Source: a virus. From it: a stretch of 64,000 bases of DNA. The notes beneath the pieces are model-generated. The model made no database searches and had not been told where the DNA came from. It saw only the letters and a list, made by a program, of their open reading frames with translations. Location: the IMG/VR virus record IMGVR_UViG_3300043395_004689, positions 39,159 through 103,158 of that record. One strand, written 5' to 3'. This document shows, in pieces, positions 49,392-56,290 of the stretch (positions within the stretch are counted from its first letter, which is position 1; each line of letters opens with the position of its first letter). A program made the translations under genes and the position numbers.

Positions 49392-50396
49392 ATGGGACGA
49401 ATTGGATTTTGCTGTAAGTTTGTAGATCCTCATCCAAAAAAGATTTTTGAAAATGTTGAAGGCTACAATACTGGTGCAACCACTGTGGCTTGGCTTAACC
49501 GCCAAAGTCGAGATGTTGCTGAGGAAAAGCTGTGGAACCTCATGGTCCAAAACATTGAGGCCACTCGCAAACTAGTTGAAAAGGTAGGAGCATTAGATGA
49601 ACATCTACGTATGGTACGGCTTTCTAGCGATATCCTTCCTATGTATACTGAGCCTAGTTGGTCTTACTATTGGCGCAGGCCTGAGGTGCTTCAATATTGC
49701 GAAAAGCACTTTCAACAAGTGGGAGATACCGCTCGGCAACTTGGCGTTAGGGTGTCTTTTCATCCTGGTCAGTTTTGTGTGTTGGCTTCTGCTTCACCCG
49801 ATATTGTCAATCGTTCTATAGAGGAGTTTGAATATCATGCAGACATGGTACGCTGGATGGGATACGGAAAGTCGTTCCAGGACTTTAAGATTAATGTACA
49901 TATATCTGGACGACTGGGGCCAAGCGGCATTAGGGAAGCATATAAGCGTCTTAGTGTAGAAGCACAAAATTGTATTACTATTGAAAATGAAGAAATATCA
50001 CATAATCTTGAAACCTGTCTCAGCCTTGCTGACCTATGCCCAATCGTGTTGGACATTCATCACCACTGGATTAATTCGGGAGAGTATATCTCTGTGGACG
50101 ATGACCGTGTTAAAAGGGTTATTGACAGCTGGCGTGGTGTTCGTCCTGCTATGCATTATAGTGTTAGCCGCGAAGACCTACTCGCAGATCATGCCCGAGA
50201 TCAGCTCCCATCCATGGCCCATCTCTTGGAAGTAGGCTATAAGAAACAACAGCTACGAGCACATTCGGATTTCTACTGGAATTCCGCAGTCAATGAATGG
50301 GCCGCAACCTTTAGTCCCCATTTTGATATCCAATGCGAAAGCAAGGCAAAGAATCTGGCCAGTCGGCGATTTGCAAAGGAAATGAATCTAGGCTAA
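49392..50396 (+). CDS. uvsE: UV damage endonuclease UvsE
   Basis: A 334-residue UVDE of the TIM-barrel type: MVRLSSDILPMYTEP, VRVSFHPGQFCVLASAS, ITIENEE (Glu ligand), VLDIHHHWI and the C-terminal RAHSDFYWN. These include the metal-binding His/Glu/Asp positions. It nicks DNA 5' of UV photoproducts. Known in some phages of aquatic hosts. A separate membrane-like frame with its own Shine-Dalgarno is embedded inside (see next). Confidence 0.93.
   Translation: MGRIGFCCKFVDPHPKKIFENVEGYNTGATTVAWLNRQSRDVAEEKLWNLMVQNIEATRKLVEKVGALDEHLRMVRLSSDILPMYTEPSWSYYWRRPEVLQYCEKHFQQVGDTARQLGVRVSFHPGQFCVLASASPDIVNRSIEEFEYHADMVRWMGYGKSFQDFKINVHISGRLGPSGIREAYKRLSVEAQNCITIENEEISHNLETCLSLADLCPIVLDIHHHWINSGEYISVDDDRVKRVIDSWRGVRPAMHYSVSREDLLADHARDQLPSMAHLLEVGYKKQQLRAHSDFYWNSAVNEWAATFSPHFDIQCESKAKNLASRRFAKEMNLG
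49597..49821 (+). CDS. Possible overprinted membrane protein inside uvsE (74 aa)
   Basis: In the +1 frame, an ATG preceded by AGGAG with six-base spacing opens a 74-residue frame with two convincing membrane segments (WYGFLAISFLCILSLVGLTI and CLFILVSFVCWLLLH). An unrelated-looking frame with a membrane segment follows later in the same phase. Hydrophobic frames occur often in alternative phases, so this is a candidate only. Confidence 0.3.
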   Translation: MNIYVWYGFLAISFLCILSLVGLTIGAGLRCFNIAKSTFNKWEIPLGNLALGCLFILVSFVCWLLLHPILSIVL

Positions 50397-50432
50397 TTTC
50401 TCCAAAACTCATTATATTGGGTTAGAATTATA

Positions 50433-50461
50433 TTGCACCGCAGCATAATTATTGTTATACT
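50433..50461 (+). promoter_or_regulatory. sigma70-type promoter for the phasin operon
   Basis: TTGCAC, 17 bases, TATACT. Start near 50468; ~54-base leader with a ROSE-like hairpin. Confidence 0.65.
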
Positions 50462-50497
50462 GTGTATTGGTGCTCATGATGAGGCCATTGCAGTTAA

Positions 50498-50514
50498 CTC
50501 GCTTAATAAAGGAG
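50498..50514 (+). promoter_or_regulatory. ROSE-like hairpin over the phasin ribosome-binding site
   Basis: CTC-G-CTT pairs AAG-GAG around AATA, the same bulged-G design and near-identical sequence as in the hsp20 leader. An upstream CTCA-TGA-TGAG hairpin may be a second element. Confidence 0.58.
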
Positions 50515-50521
50515 AATAAGC

Positions 50522-50749
50522 ATGTTTGATTTTTACAAGACCTACCAAGCCAACACCAAGTTGGCACAAGATGTTGCTACTGATGTTGTTGCTGCCAGCA
50601 CAGCATTTGCCAAGACACTTTATGATGTAAACACACGCCTAGCTCAGACAGCCCAGGCACAATTTGCCGAAGCTTACAAGAGCATGGAAACATACAAGTT
50701 CCCAGGTTTTGAAGGTACAGCCAAGGCCAGCAAAAAGACCGCAGAATAA
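50522..50749 (+). CDS. Phasin-like protein (75 aa)
   Basis: A 75-residue helical protein: YQANTKLAQDVATDVVAASTAFAKT then ARLAQ-type amphipathic helices and a short disordered tail. Pattern and length resemble phasins, which coat polyhydroxyalkanoate granules in beta- and alphaproteobacteria. The phage role could be granule or stress management. Its leader shares the hsp20 thermometer-like hairpin. Followed by two small coupled genes. Confidence 0.62.
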   Translation: MFDFYKTYQANTKLAQDVATDVVAASTAFAKTLYDVNTRLAQTAQAQFAEAYKSMETYKFPGFEGTAKASKKTAE

Positions 50750-50907
50750 TGCTGTCTTTTATAGCAGAAAAAATAAAAGCATTTTTTGAAACAAGTACGG
50801 ACATAGATCGTTTTATAAACAGTAAATGTCCTACTAACTCAGCCGAAGTAGATTATTGGGTGCGTGAATTTCAAAGAATGCAATTTAATCGGAGGCCTTA
50901 TTTTTAA
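50749..50907 (+). CDS. Small unknown protein (52 aa)
   Basis: Begins MLSFIAEKIK, then FFETSTDIDRFINSKCPTN. One-base overlap with both neighbours. Bacterial-looking in style; resembles small proteins found near phasins in proteobacteria. Function unknown. Confidence 0.6.
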   Translation: MLSFIAEKIKAFFETSTDIDRFINSKCPTNSAEVDYWVREFQRMQFNRRPYF

Positions 50908-51023
50908 TGAAGTACCTAAAAGCATTTTTAAATTTCATTGACAGTCTTCAAAGAGCCAATCATGCAGCTCATTTAGCTAGATCTGGAGACTATGAGGCAG
51001 CTAAACAGGTTATTACACAATAA
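50907..51023 (+). CDS. Small unknown protein (38 aa)
   Basis: Begins MKYLKAFLNF, ends in a helical repeat-like HLARSGDYEAAKQVI. Coupled to the gene upstream. It ends just before the terminator/late-promoter element. Confidence 0.55.
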   Translation: MKYLKAFLNFIDSLQRANHAAHLARSGDYEAAKQVITQ

Positions 51024-51041
51024 TCTGTTGCCAAACACAAA

Positions 51042-51074
51042 AGCCCTCTGCTAAATAATGCAGAGGGCTTTTTT
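51042..51074 (+). terminator. Composite terminator / late promoter / ribosome-binding site
   Basis: AGCCCTCTGC and GCAGAGGGCT form a perfect 10-bp stem followed by T-run. The 8-base loop and closing base carry CTAAATAA (51051-51058). The 3' arm contains GAGGG, seven bases before the ATG at 51075. Same architecture as the element at 37.9 kb with different stem sequence. Confidence 0.85.
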
Positions 51075-52154
51075 ATGAAAATTAGTGATTTAGATCAGCC
51101 GAGAATTGGCGACATTGTTGAGTTTGAAACTGACCCAGATACTGTGGTCGAGGGCGTCATTGTTGGCGAAACAGAAGACGGATACATCTACGAATTCAGC
51201 GACACTGGCTACACTGAGCTAGTTGAAACATGTACCTATGGCAAGTATTACTGCTCTACAGACAAGAAGTACAAGTGTCGTCAAGGCCCTAAACAAAGTC
51301 GTGATGTAAGCGAAGATGCCGAGCCTATGGATCGTGAATTTGCGCTGGTCAAAAAGCTAGGCAGATTGGGTGAGCGTATTGTGCAAAATCCCAAACTTTG
51401 GGAAAAATATGACGAAGCTATTGCCAACGACAATATTGACTGGATCATTAGTTTAATACAGGACGAAACCGGTGCCACAGCCAGCGAGGTGTCAAAGCTG
51501 GCTGACTTGTTTGGTGAAATCGGCGGCGGCGTGGGACGACTGACAGATTTTGCTTGGGCTGTGAAAGAAGGCCGCTGGGACGAAGATTTCATGAACCCGT
51601 ACAGAGCGCATAGAAGTCAGGGTGTAGCAGAAGCACACCCCAACAGTAAAATCTACGACAAGTGCTGGGATGGTTATAAGAAAGTCCCTGGTAAGAAGCG
51701 CGGCGAAAAGGGTTCGTGCGTTGAAGAATCCAGCGGATATATTCCTCGCAATAGCAAAGAAGCCCAAGACCCTCGCTGGAGTAGTGCATTAACAGGTGAT
51801 GTAACAACACATACCATGCGCGACCAACTTGCTGATTTTTTTCCTTCTGCCGCACCCAGTGATAGACAACAACAAGTCACTGAAGCAGAGTATCAAGGTC
51901 GCGAAGTTCCGTTGGGTCGCCCAATGCGCGGCGATGTTAAGAAATTCAAAGTCTATGTGCGTGACCCAAAATCTGGTAATGTGAAGAAAATTAACTTTGG
52001 ACACGGCGGTTCAAGTGCAAGACGACTTGGTCAAAAGACCATGCGTATCAAAAAAAGTAATCCAGCAAGACGCAGGAACTTTCGTGCAAGACATCGCTGT
52101 AATACTGCCAAAAACAGAATGACAGCAAGATATTGGAGTTGCAGAGCATGGTAA
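51075..52154 (+). CDS. Virion-type protein with basic C-terminus (359 aa)
   Basis: Starts with an SH3-like domain (residues 1-80: EFETDPDTVVEGVIVGETEDG, then CxxC-like TCTYGKYYCSTDKK), a helical middle, a SKIYDKCWDGYKKVPGKKRG segment and a C-terminal basic tail VYVRDPKSGNVKKINFG to FRARHRCNTAKNRMTARYWS. This tail occurs in many T4-like aquatic phage proteins of virion type. Late-controlled by the composite element. Role unknown. Confidence 0.65.
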   Translation: MKISDLDQPRIGDIVEFETDPDTVVEGVIVGETEDGYIYEFSDTGYTELVETCTYGKYYCSTDKKYKCRQGPKQSRDVSEDAEPMDREFALVKKLGRLGERIVQNPKLWEKYDEAIANDNIDWIISLIQDETGATASEVSKLADLFGEIGGGVGRLTDFAWAVKEGRWDEDFMNPYRAHRSQGVAEAHPNSKIYDKCWDGYKKVPGKKRGEKGSCVEESSGYIPRNSKEAQDPRWSSALTGDVTTHTMRDQLADFFPSAAPSDRQQQVTEAEYQGREVPLGRPMRGDVKKFKVYVRDPKSGNVKKINFGHGGSSARRLGQKTMRIKKSNPARRRNFRARHRCNTAKNRMTARYWSCRAW

Positions 52155-52555
52155 AGAAACTTAACGAAGGCCTAACTAGCCAGAACATTGACACAGAATA
52201 TGATGTTAGTGAAATTCGCAAACTAGCAGGTATTGCCAACAATTCAACAGAAAAAACAGGTGCTGTCCGAGAAAGCCTTCACGTTCAAGACGATCTTACT
52301 GCTGACGAAGCACAGGGCATTGCCGATGACATTGAAGCACAAATGCATGTCATTGCAGAAGCAATGGAAAGCATTGAAATGCTGGTGCGTAATCATTTAC
52401 CCAGTGAATATCGCTACATGGATTCGTACACTTTCCCTCAAATCAAAATCGCACTTGGCGGATATGGTTATGCAGATCGCATGGTAAGATCCTTTGAAAG
52501 CCTAGTTGAAGATTTAAGAGAGTACGCCGAAAATCAAGGCAACGAGGAGATTTGA
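52148..52555 (+). CDS. Unknown protein with RKLAGI motif (135 aa)
   Basis: Acidic, helical. Contains I-R-K-L-A-G-I near the N-terminus, a motif also seen in the next gene (L-K-K-L-A-G-I). Overlaps the basic-tail gene by seven bases. Likely a virion component, as the operon is late-controlled. Confidence 0.6.
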   Translation: MVKKLNEGLTSQNIDTEYDVSEIRKLAGIANNSTEKTGAVRESLHVQDDLTADEAQGIADDIEAQMHVIAEAMESIEMLVRNHLPSEYRYMDSYTFPQIKIALGGYGYADRMVRSFESLVEDLREYAENQGNEEI

Positions 52556-52556
52556 T

Positions 52557-52763
52557 TTGGACCAAGTAGATCTAGCACGATTAAAAAAACTTGCTGGTAT
52601 TGAAGAGCCCACTGGTGAAAACGCCAGTCCACTTACACACGGCGGCACAGAAAAAGGCGAATATATGCGAAAGCACAACATTCGTCCGGGGACCGATGAA
52701 TGGTTCCGCTTGTGGTTTGCTCGTCCGGGCCTCACTGGCGAACAGCCAATGAGCAAGGAATAA
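52557..52763 (+). CDS. Small unknown protein with KKLAGI motif (68 aa), TTG start
   Basis: TTG start after GAGGAG. Contains R-L-K-K-L-A-G-I-E; C-terminal half has TDEWFRLWFARPGLTG. Both this and the previous protein share the motif, so it may be a common docking or packaging signal. Confidence 0.6.
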   Translation: MDQVDLARLKKLAGIEEPTGENASPLTHGGTEKGEYMRKHNIRPGTDEWFRLWFARPGLTGEQPMSKE

Positions 52764-52782
52764 TTGGACCTAAACTAGCTGG

Positions 52783-52811
52783 TTGACATTGCGTTTGCAG
52801 GTTGCTATACT
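52783..52811 (+). promoter_or_regulatory. sigma70 promoter
   Basis: TTGACA, 17 bases, TATACT, preceded by GG. Leader of ~23 bases with AAGGTG ahead of the next ATG. Confidence 0.82.
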
Positions 52812-52840
52812 GTAGGTAAAGTAACTTGCCAAGGTGAACC

Positions 52841-53266
52841 ATGACAATGCATTTGGTTGGTCCGTATCTAACTACCACCAACTATAAAAAGCGCAAAACC
52901 AAGATGACTCGAGCTAAACAAGCCGAGTTAGATCTGCGCTGGCGCGAGCGTAACAAGTTCCTTAAAAGCATGGGCCTGCCTACAGACACCTTTGAGCAGT
53001 TCCTTGACTATGTGCATGGCAAGAAGGTCCGTGGACCTAAAACAGCCGTTGAACCGTTACAGCGGCCCATGCCTGCATATAGAGAAACAGAACGCATTCC
53101 AAGCTTGCCAATGAGCACCGAAGGCATGCAAAATGCCTGTGCCAAACGGGAGCCAAATCGCTATACCGGAACACTAATCAAAGGTATTGCTACCATGCAC
53201 AAGAGCAATGCGGTGCCAGTCATCAATGATGAGCAGGCACGAGACATCAGCCGTATGCGTCGATAA
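52841..53266 (+). CDS. Unknown basic phage protein (141 aa)
   Basis: Lys/Arg-rich N-terminal half with ELDLRWRERNKFLKSMGLPTDTFEQFLDYV, then a Pro-rich, disordered C-terminal half. The middle region recalls conserved proteins in T4-like phages of aquatic bacteria. An ATG 21 codons in is a possible start. Function unknown. Confidence 0.62.
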   Translation: MTMHLVGPYLTTTNYKKRKTKMTRAKQAELDLRWRERNKFLKSMGLPTDTFEQFLDYVHGKKVRGPKTAVEPLQRPMPAYRETERIPSLPMSTEGMQNACAKREPNRYTGTLIKGIATMHKSNAVPVINDEQARDISRMRR

Positions 53267-53269
53267 ATA
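53262..53269 (+). promoter_or_regulatory. Possible late promoter for the lipoprotein gene
   Basis: GATAAATA followed by TT, with a short leader that includes AAGGAG. Confidence 0.4.
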
Positions 53270-53288
53270 TTGTCAAGGAGATCGCACT

Positions 53289-53609
53289 ATGAAAAAGTTT
53301 GCAATCATCGTATTAATGTCCGTGGCTTCGGCTATATTGCTATCTGGTTGTGCTACTCGCACCGGTACAGCTCTATTGGCCGGCGGTGCAGGTGTACTAG
53401 TTGGATCAGCCATTGCCAATGCCCATGCACAACCTAGGACTGTGGTTGTACAAGAGCGTTCTGCTGTGGTTATTGTTGCTGAACAATGCCAGCATTATCC
53501 ACACTACACCGCAGAGCGTGCCGCTTGTGAACGCGGTGCTCGCCAGCGTTATTATGAAGAGCTTCGCCGCCGTGAAAACGAAGCTTACAGAACTGGTTTG
53601 GGCCGTTAA
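53289..53609 (+). CDS. Gly-zipper lipoprotein
   Basis: A 106-residue lipoprotein: signal peptide ending in lipobox L-S-G-C, a Gly/Ala-rich zipper (GGAGVLVGSAIANA) and a basic C-terminal half. It resembles bacterial YMGG-like outer-membrane lipoproteins. Role in the phage life cycle unknown; a surface or exclusion function is possible. AAGGAG at good spacing supports ATG 53289. Confidence 0.78.
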   Translation: MKKFAIIVLMSVASAILLSGCATRTGTALLAGGAGVLVGSAIANAHAQPRTVVVQERSAVVIVAEQCQHYPHYTAERAACERGARQRYYEELRRRENEAYRTGLGR

Positions 53610-53624
53610 TAGTTAACCAATGCT

Positions 53625-53655
53625 AAACTGTTGCAAAAATGCCACAGTTTTTGTT
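53625..53655 (+). terminator. Weak intrinsic terminator
   Basis: AAACTGT and ACAGTTT form a 7-bp stem, followed by TT. The loop contains the first TTGCAAAAATGCCACA box. Confidence 0.45.
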
Positions 53656-53726
53656 GCAAAAATGCCACAATTTAGGGGCTCGCTAAGTCATTGATTTTAT
53701 TAGCATCAGCTAAGTCATTGATTTTT
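53631..53726 (+). repeat. Repeat module upstream of an early promoter
   Basis: Two direct copies of TTGCAAAAATGCCACA (53631-53646 and 53654-53669), then two of GCTAAGTCATTGATTTT (53682-53698 and 53709-53725). The same boxes stand upstream of the early promoters at 11.6 and 55.4 kb. Confidence 0.85.
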
Positions 53727-53769
53727 AAGGGTTTTTTAGCCCAAAAAAGTGCTTTTTTAGCCGAAAAAA

Positions 53770-53801
53770 CGGTTGACCTCACGGTCCAGAAGCACTATAA
53801 T
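53770..53801 (+). promoter_or_regulatory. Early promoter, CGG-TTGACC family, leaderless
   Basis: CGG-TTGACC, 17 bases, TATAAT, preceded by A-tracts. The GIY-YIG ATG begins seven bases after the -10. Confidence 0.88.
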
Positions 53802-53807
53802 AAGAGC

Positions 53808-54137
53808 ATGAACAGTAAGAAACCCACCACCCGCAAGCGCCGCTCAGATCGCAACCATGCGATTTATGAGCTCTATTGCGAAGTTACTGGCGAGAGCTAC
53901 ATTGGTATTACCGTGGTCAGCGGTACTGCTCTTAGCTCAGTTCGTGGCCGCTTTAACCGTCACCTGAGCCGCGCTCGTACAGAGAGCAAAGACTGGCTCT
54001 TGTGCGAGGCTCTGCGTAAATATGGTCGCGAAGGTTTTACTCCGTACCTGCTGGAAGTGGTGCGTGGTAAGACTGCCGCTCACGCTCGCGAGCGTGAGCT
54101 GACTGCTCAACTGAAGCCTGCTCTTAACACACTCTAA
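53808..54137 (+). CDS. GIY-YIG nuclease
   Basis: A 109-residue basic protein with an I-Y-E-L-Y..Y-I-G-I-T core and the later R-G-R-F-N-R-H basic helix and E-L-T-A-Q-L-K-P-A-L-N acid-Asn end, as in UvrC-type GIY-YIG domains. The N-terminus is Lys/Arg-rich (KKPTTRKRRSDR). A stand-alone GIY-YIG may be a homing-type or host-DNA nuclease. Leaderless: the ATG coincides with the predicted transcript start, without Shine-Dalgarno. Any longer upstream start is rejected for this reason. Confidence 0.82.
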   Translation: MNSKKPTTRKRRSDRNHAIYELYCEVTGESYIGITVVSGTALSSVRGRFNRHLSRARTESKDWLLCEALRKYGREGFTPYLLEVVRGKTAAHARERELTAQLKPALNTL

Positions 54138-54148
54138 GGAGAAGCAAC

Positions 54149-54436
54149 ATGGACCGTCAAAGTTACACCCTTAAGGTCTTCAAGAAGGACCGTCGTTGCC
54201 GCAGTGGCGAGCGCATGGTTGGTACCTATGAGTACACCAATGTCACGCCTCGTTGGATGCAGGAAGAAGTAGCCGATCTGCGCCATGCATTGTATCGTCC
54301 CCAGGATGGTTACCATCTTGAGTTTGACGAAACCTACAAGGTTGTTCGCAACCTTATGAGTGGTGCAGAAGTGGTCATTGCCCGAGATACTCCGCGGTGC
54401 TGTGATCCAAGCTCGGAACTCTACTGGAGTATGTAA
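54149..54436 (+). CDS. Small unknown protein (95 aa)
   Basis: No family recognised; basic N-terminal region (KKDRRCRSGER), two Cys near the end. AAGGAG lies ahead of the ATG. Second gene of the early-type cluster. Confidence 0.65.
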   Translation: MDRQSYTLKVFKKDRRCRSGERMVGTYEYTNVTPRWMQEEVADLRHALYRPQDGYHLEFDETYKVVRNLMSGAEVVIARDTPRCCDPSSELYWSM

Positions 54437-54483
54437 CCTTCTGCTGGAGCAGAAGGATGTCACAACGAGCCAAGGAGGCTCAC

Positions 54484-54690
54484 ATGAGAAAACTACTGCA
54501 TACAGCGGTCGCGTTAGGATCGCTGGTTGTGCTCAGCGGTTGTGCAGTACACGGAACAGGCTACACCTATGTGGAACCCAGTCCTGTGTATGTGTCACCG
54601 CCTGTGGTAAGGTACCAGTACTATCGTCCTTACTATTATCATCGTCACTACACTCCGCACTACTATCGACCACGCTACTATTATCGCTGA
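54484..54690 (+). CDS. Tyr/His/Pro-rich small lipoprotein (68 aa)
   Basis: Signal peptide ending in lipobox L-S-G-C, then an extreme Tyr/Pro/His/Arg-rich tail. Probably tethered to the outer membrane. Aromatic-rich composition suggests surface binding or metal binding via His. Function unknown. AAGGAG precedes the ATG. Confidence 0.72.
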   Translation: MRKLLHTAVALGSLVVLSGCAVHGTGYTYVEPSPVYVSPPVVRYQYYRPYYYHRHYTPHYYRPRYYYR

Positions 54691-54710
54691 CGGTACAAAG
54701 GAGTCATAAC

Positions 54711-55331
54711 ATGAAGGAGTGGCCAGGCTGGCAGGTTAAACGAATGTTTGACCTAGTGCTGTCAGCCTTGTTGTTGCTTTTACTATCGCCCCTGATGTTG
54801 TTAATTGCTGTGGCTGTGGGGCTACAAGGCAGGCCCATTATATTTTCACACCAACGAGTAGGCCAGGGAGGACGACTGTTTCCTTGCTATAAATTTCGGT
54901 CCATGATTCCCAATGCCGAACAACATCTGCAAACTTTGCTGGCTACTTTCCCAGCCCTGCGGGCTCAATGGGAACAAGATCATAAACTCAAATATGATCC
55001 AAGAGTTACCAGGCTTGGTGCTTTTCTAAGACGAACCAGCTTGGACGAGTTACCTCAGTTGTTCAATGTGTTGCGAGGTGAAATGAGTTTGGTTGGACCA
55101 AGGCCTGTGGTGCAAGCAGAGCTGGAAAAATATGGGCCGGATCAAATCTACTACCTCATGGCCAAGCCCGGCATCACTGGCTTGTGGCAAGTGAGTGGAC
55201 GAAGCGAGCTTGACTATGCCAATCGAGTGGACCTAGACAAGTGGTATGTAAATCATTGGTCCTTGGGCTTTGATTTTTCTATCCTCTACAGGACTGCGGG
55301 CGTGGTGCTAGCAAGGCAGGGCGCCTACTAA
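54711..55331 (+). CDS. Polyprenol-phosphate sugar transferase (WbaP/ExoY-type)
   Basis: A 206-residue bacterial sugar transferase. It has a membrane segment near the N-terminus, an S-H-Q-R-V-G-Q-G-G-R-L-F signature, Y-K-F-R-S-M, then L-R-R-T-S-L-D-E-L-P-Q-L-F-N-V-L-R-G-E-M-S-L-V-G-P-R-P, and K-P-G-I-T-G-L-W-Q-V-S-G-R-S. These cover the catalytic domain that moves a sugar-1-phosphate onto undecaprenyl phosphate, the first step of capsule or O-antigen synthesis. Complete minimal enzyme. ATG 54711 follows AAAGGAG. In a phage it may rewire host surface glycans. Confidence 0.92.
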   Translation: MKEWPGWQVKRMFDLVLSALLLLLLSPLMLLIAVAVGLQGRPIIFSHQRVGQGGRLFPCYKFRSMIPNAEQHLQTLLATFPALRAQWEQDHKLKYDPRVTRLGAFLRRTSLDELPQLFNVLRGEMSLVGPRPVVQAELEKYGPDQIYYLMAKPGITGLWQVSGRSELDYANRVDLDKWYVNHWSLGFDFSILYRTAGVVLARQGAY

Positions 55332-55343
55332 TAAAAGTGTTAC

Positions 55344-55381
55344 AAATCAATGACTTAGCGGGTGTACTAAGTCATTGATTT
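55344..55381 (+). terminator. Perfect 15-bp inverted repeat, likely terminator
   Basis: AAATCAATGACTTAG and CTAAGTCATTGATTT flank an 8-base loop, followed by TTGTGG. The right arm is the same box that occurs as direct repeats at 53.7 kb and in variant form at 11.6 kb. It ends the sugar-transferase operon and sits upstream of the next early promoter. Confidence 0.75.
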
Positions 55382-55436
55382 TTGTGGCAAAAAAACCACA
55401 AAAATCCTGAAAAAAAGTGGTTTTTAGACCAAAAAA

Positions 55437-55468
55437 CGGTTGACCTTTGGTCCTAGCTAGTGCATAAT
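55437..55468 (+). promoter_or_regulatory. Early promoter, CGG-TTGACC family
   Basis: CGG-TTGACC, 17 bases, CATAAT, preceded by A-tracts and a CCACAAAAAT box. Leader of ~25 bases with AAGGAG. Confidence 0.8.
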
Positions 55469-55499
55469 AGAAGCATAGTAAGCAAAAAGGAGCCACTAA

Positions 55500-56144
55500 A
55501 TGTTTGCATACAAGACCCGTAAGCCCGTGCAAGTTGATGCCGCCCAAAAGCCGGCTGTGGATGCACTGGCCGCTGTCGTTGACAAGCTGAGCCAAAGCGA
55601 TGCCGCTTTTGCCGGCTCCCTGATTGCCAATTTCAACCGCTGGGGAAAGCTCAGCGACAAGCAGATGCCCTGGGTTGATACCCTGACCCAGCGGGCCACT
55701 GCACCCAAGCCCGAACCCAAGGCCTATGTCAATGTTGACTTCAAGCCTATCCAGGACCTTTTTGACACCGCGGCTCGTCGACTCAAGCGAGTCAAAATCA
55801 AGACTCAAGATGCCACGGGTCAGGCTGTGGTTTTCAACCGTGCTGGCCCCAACAGCAAGTATGCGGGCCAGATTATGATCACTGATGGCCAGCCTTTTGG
55901 TCAGAACAAGTTCTTTGGTCGCATCGACACCACAGGCGAGTTCTTTGCAACCCGTGCTGCCACCCAGCAGGTGTGTGAAGCTGTCAAGGACTTTAGCGAT
56001 GATCCGGCCGGTGCCGCGGGTCGCTATGGTAGGCTCACTGGCGGTTGCAGTTTTTGCAATCATGGTCTTACCGATGACCGTAGCCTTGCAGTTGGTTATG
56101 GCCCGGTGTGTGCTCGTAACTTTGGCTTGAAGTGGGGTAACTGA
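55500..56144 (+). CDS. DUF6011-like zinc-ribbon protein (214 aa)
   Basis: A basic N-terminal two-thirds followed by a C-terminal zinc-binding module C-S-F-C-N-H-G-L..S-x-x-x-G-Y-G-P-V-C-A-R-N-F-G, similar to the DUF6011 zinc-finger found in phage and bacterial proteins. The N-terminal part resembles phage proteins handling nucleic acid, without firm assignment. Early-promoter gene; base use shows more GC-rich codons than the fibre genes. Confidence 0.65.
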   Translation: MFAYKTRKPVQVDAAQKPAVDALAAVVDKLSQSDAAFAGSLIANFNRWGKLSDKQMPWVDTLTQRATAPKPEPKAYVNVDFKPIQDLFDTAARRLKRVKIKTQDATGQAVVFNRAGPNSKYAGQIMITDGQPFGQNKFFGRIDTTGEFFATRAATQQVCEAVKDFSDDPAGAAGRYGRLTGGCSFCNHGLTDDRSLAVGYGPVCARNFGLKWGN

Positions 56145-56145
56145 A

Positions 56146-56289
56146 ATGCGTATCGTGTTCAACAAGATTCTCAACGGCTGGTACATTGTGCGTGGTCGGC
56201 ATGACACGCCCATCAGTGGCAGGTTTGAAACCAAGGAAGCCGCACTGGCACACCTTCGTCAACGCAACCCGCTTCACGCAGGAGTCTAA
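56146..56289 (+). CDS. Small basic unknown protein (47 aa)
   Basis: Begins MRIVFNKILN; contains Arg/His-rich stretches. Follows the previous stop after one base and ends two bases before the next ATG. Frame fills the gap. Confidence 0.6.
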   Translation: MRIVFNKILNGWYIVRGRHDTPISGRFETKEAALAHLRQRNPLHAGV

Positions 56290-56290
56290 C

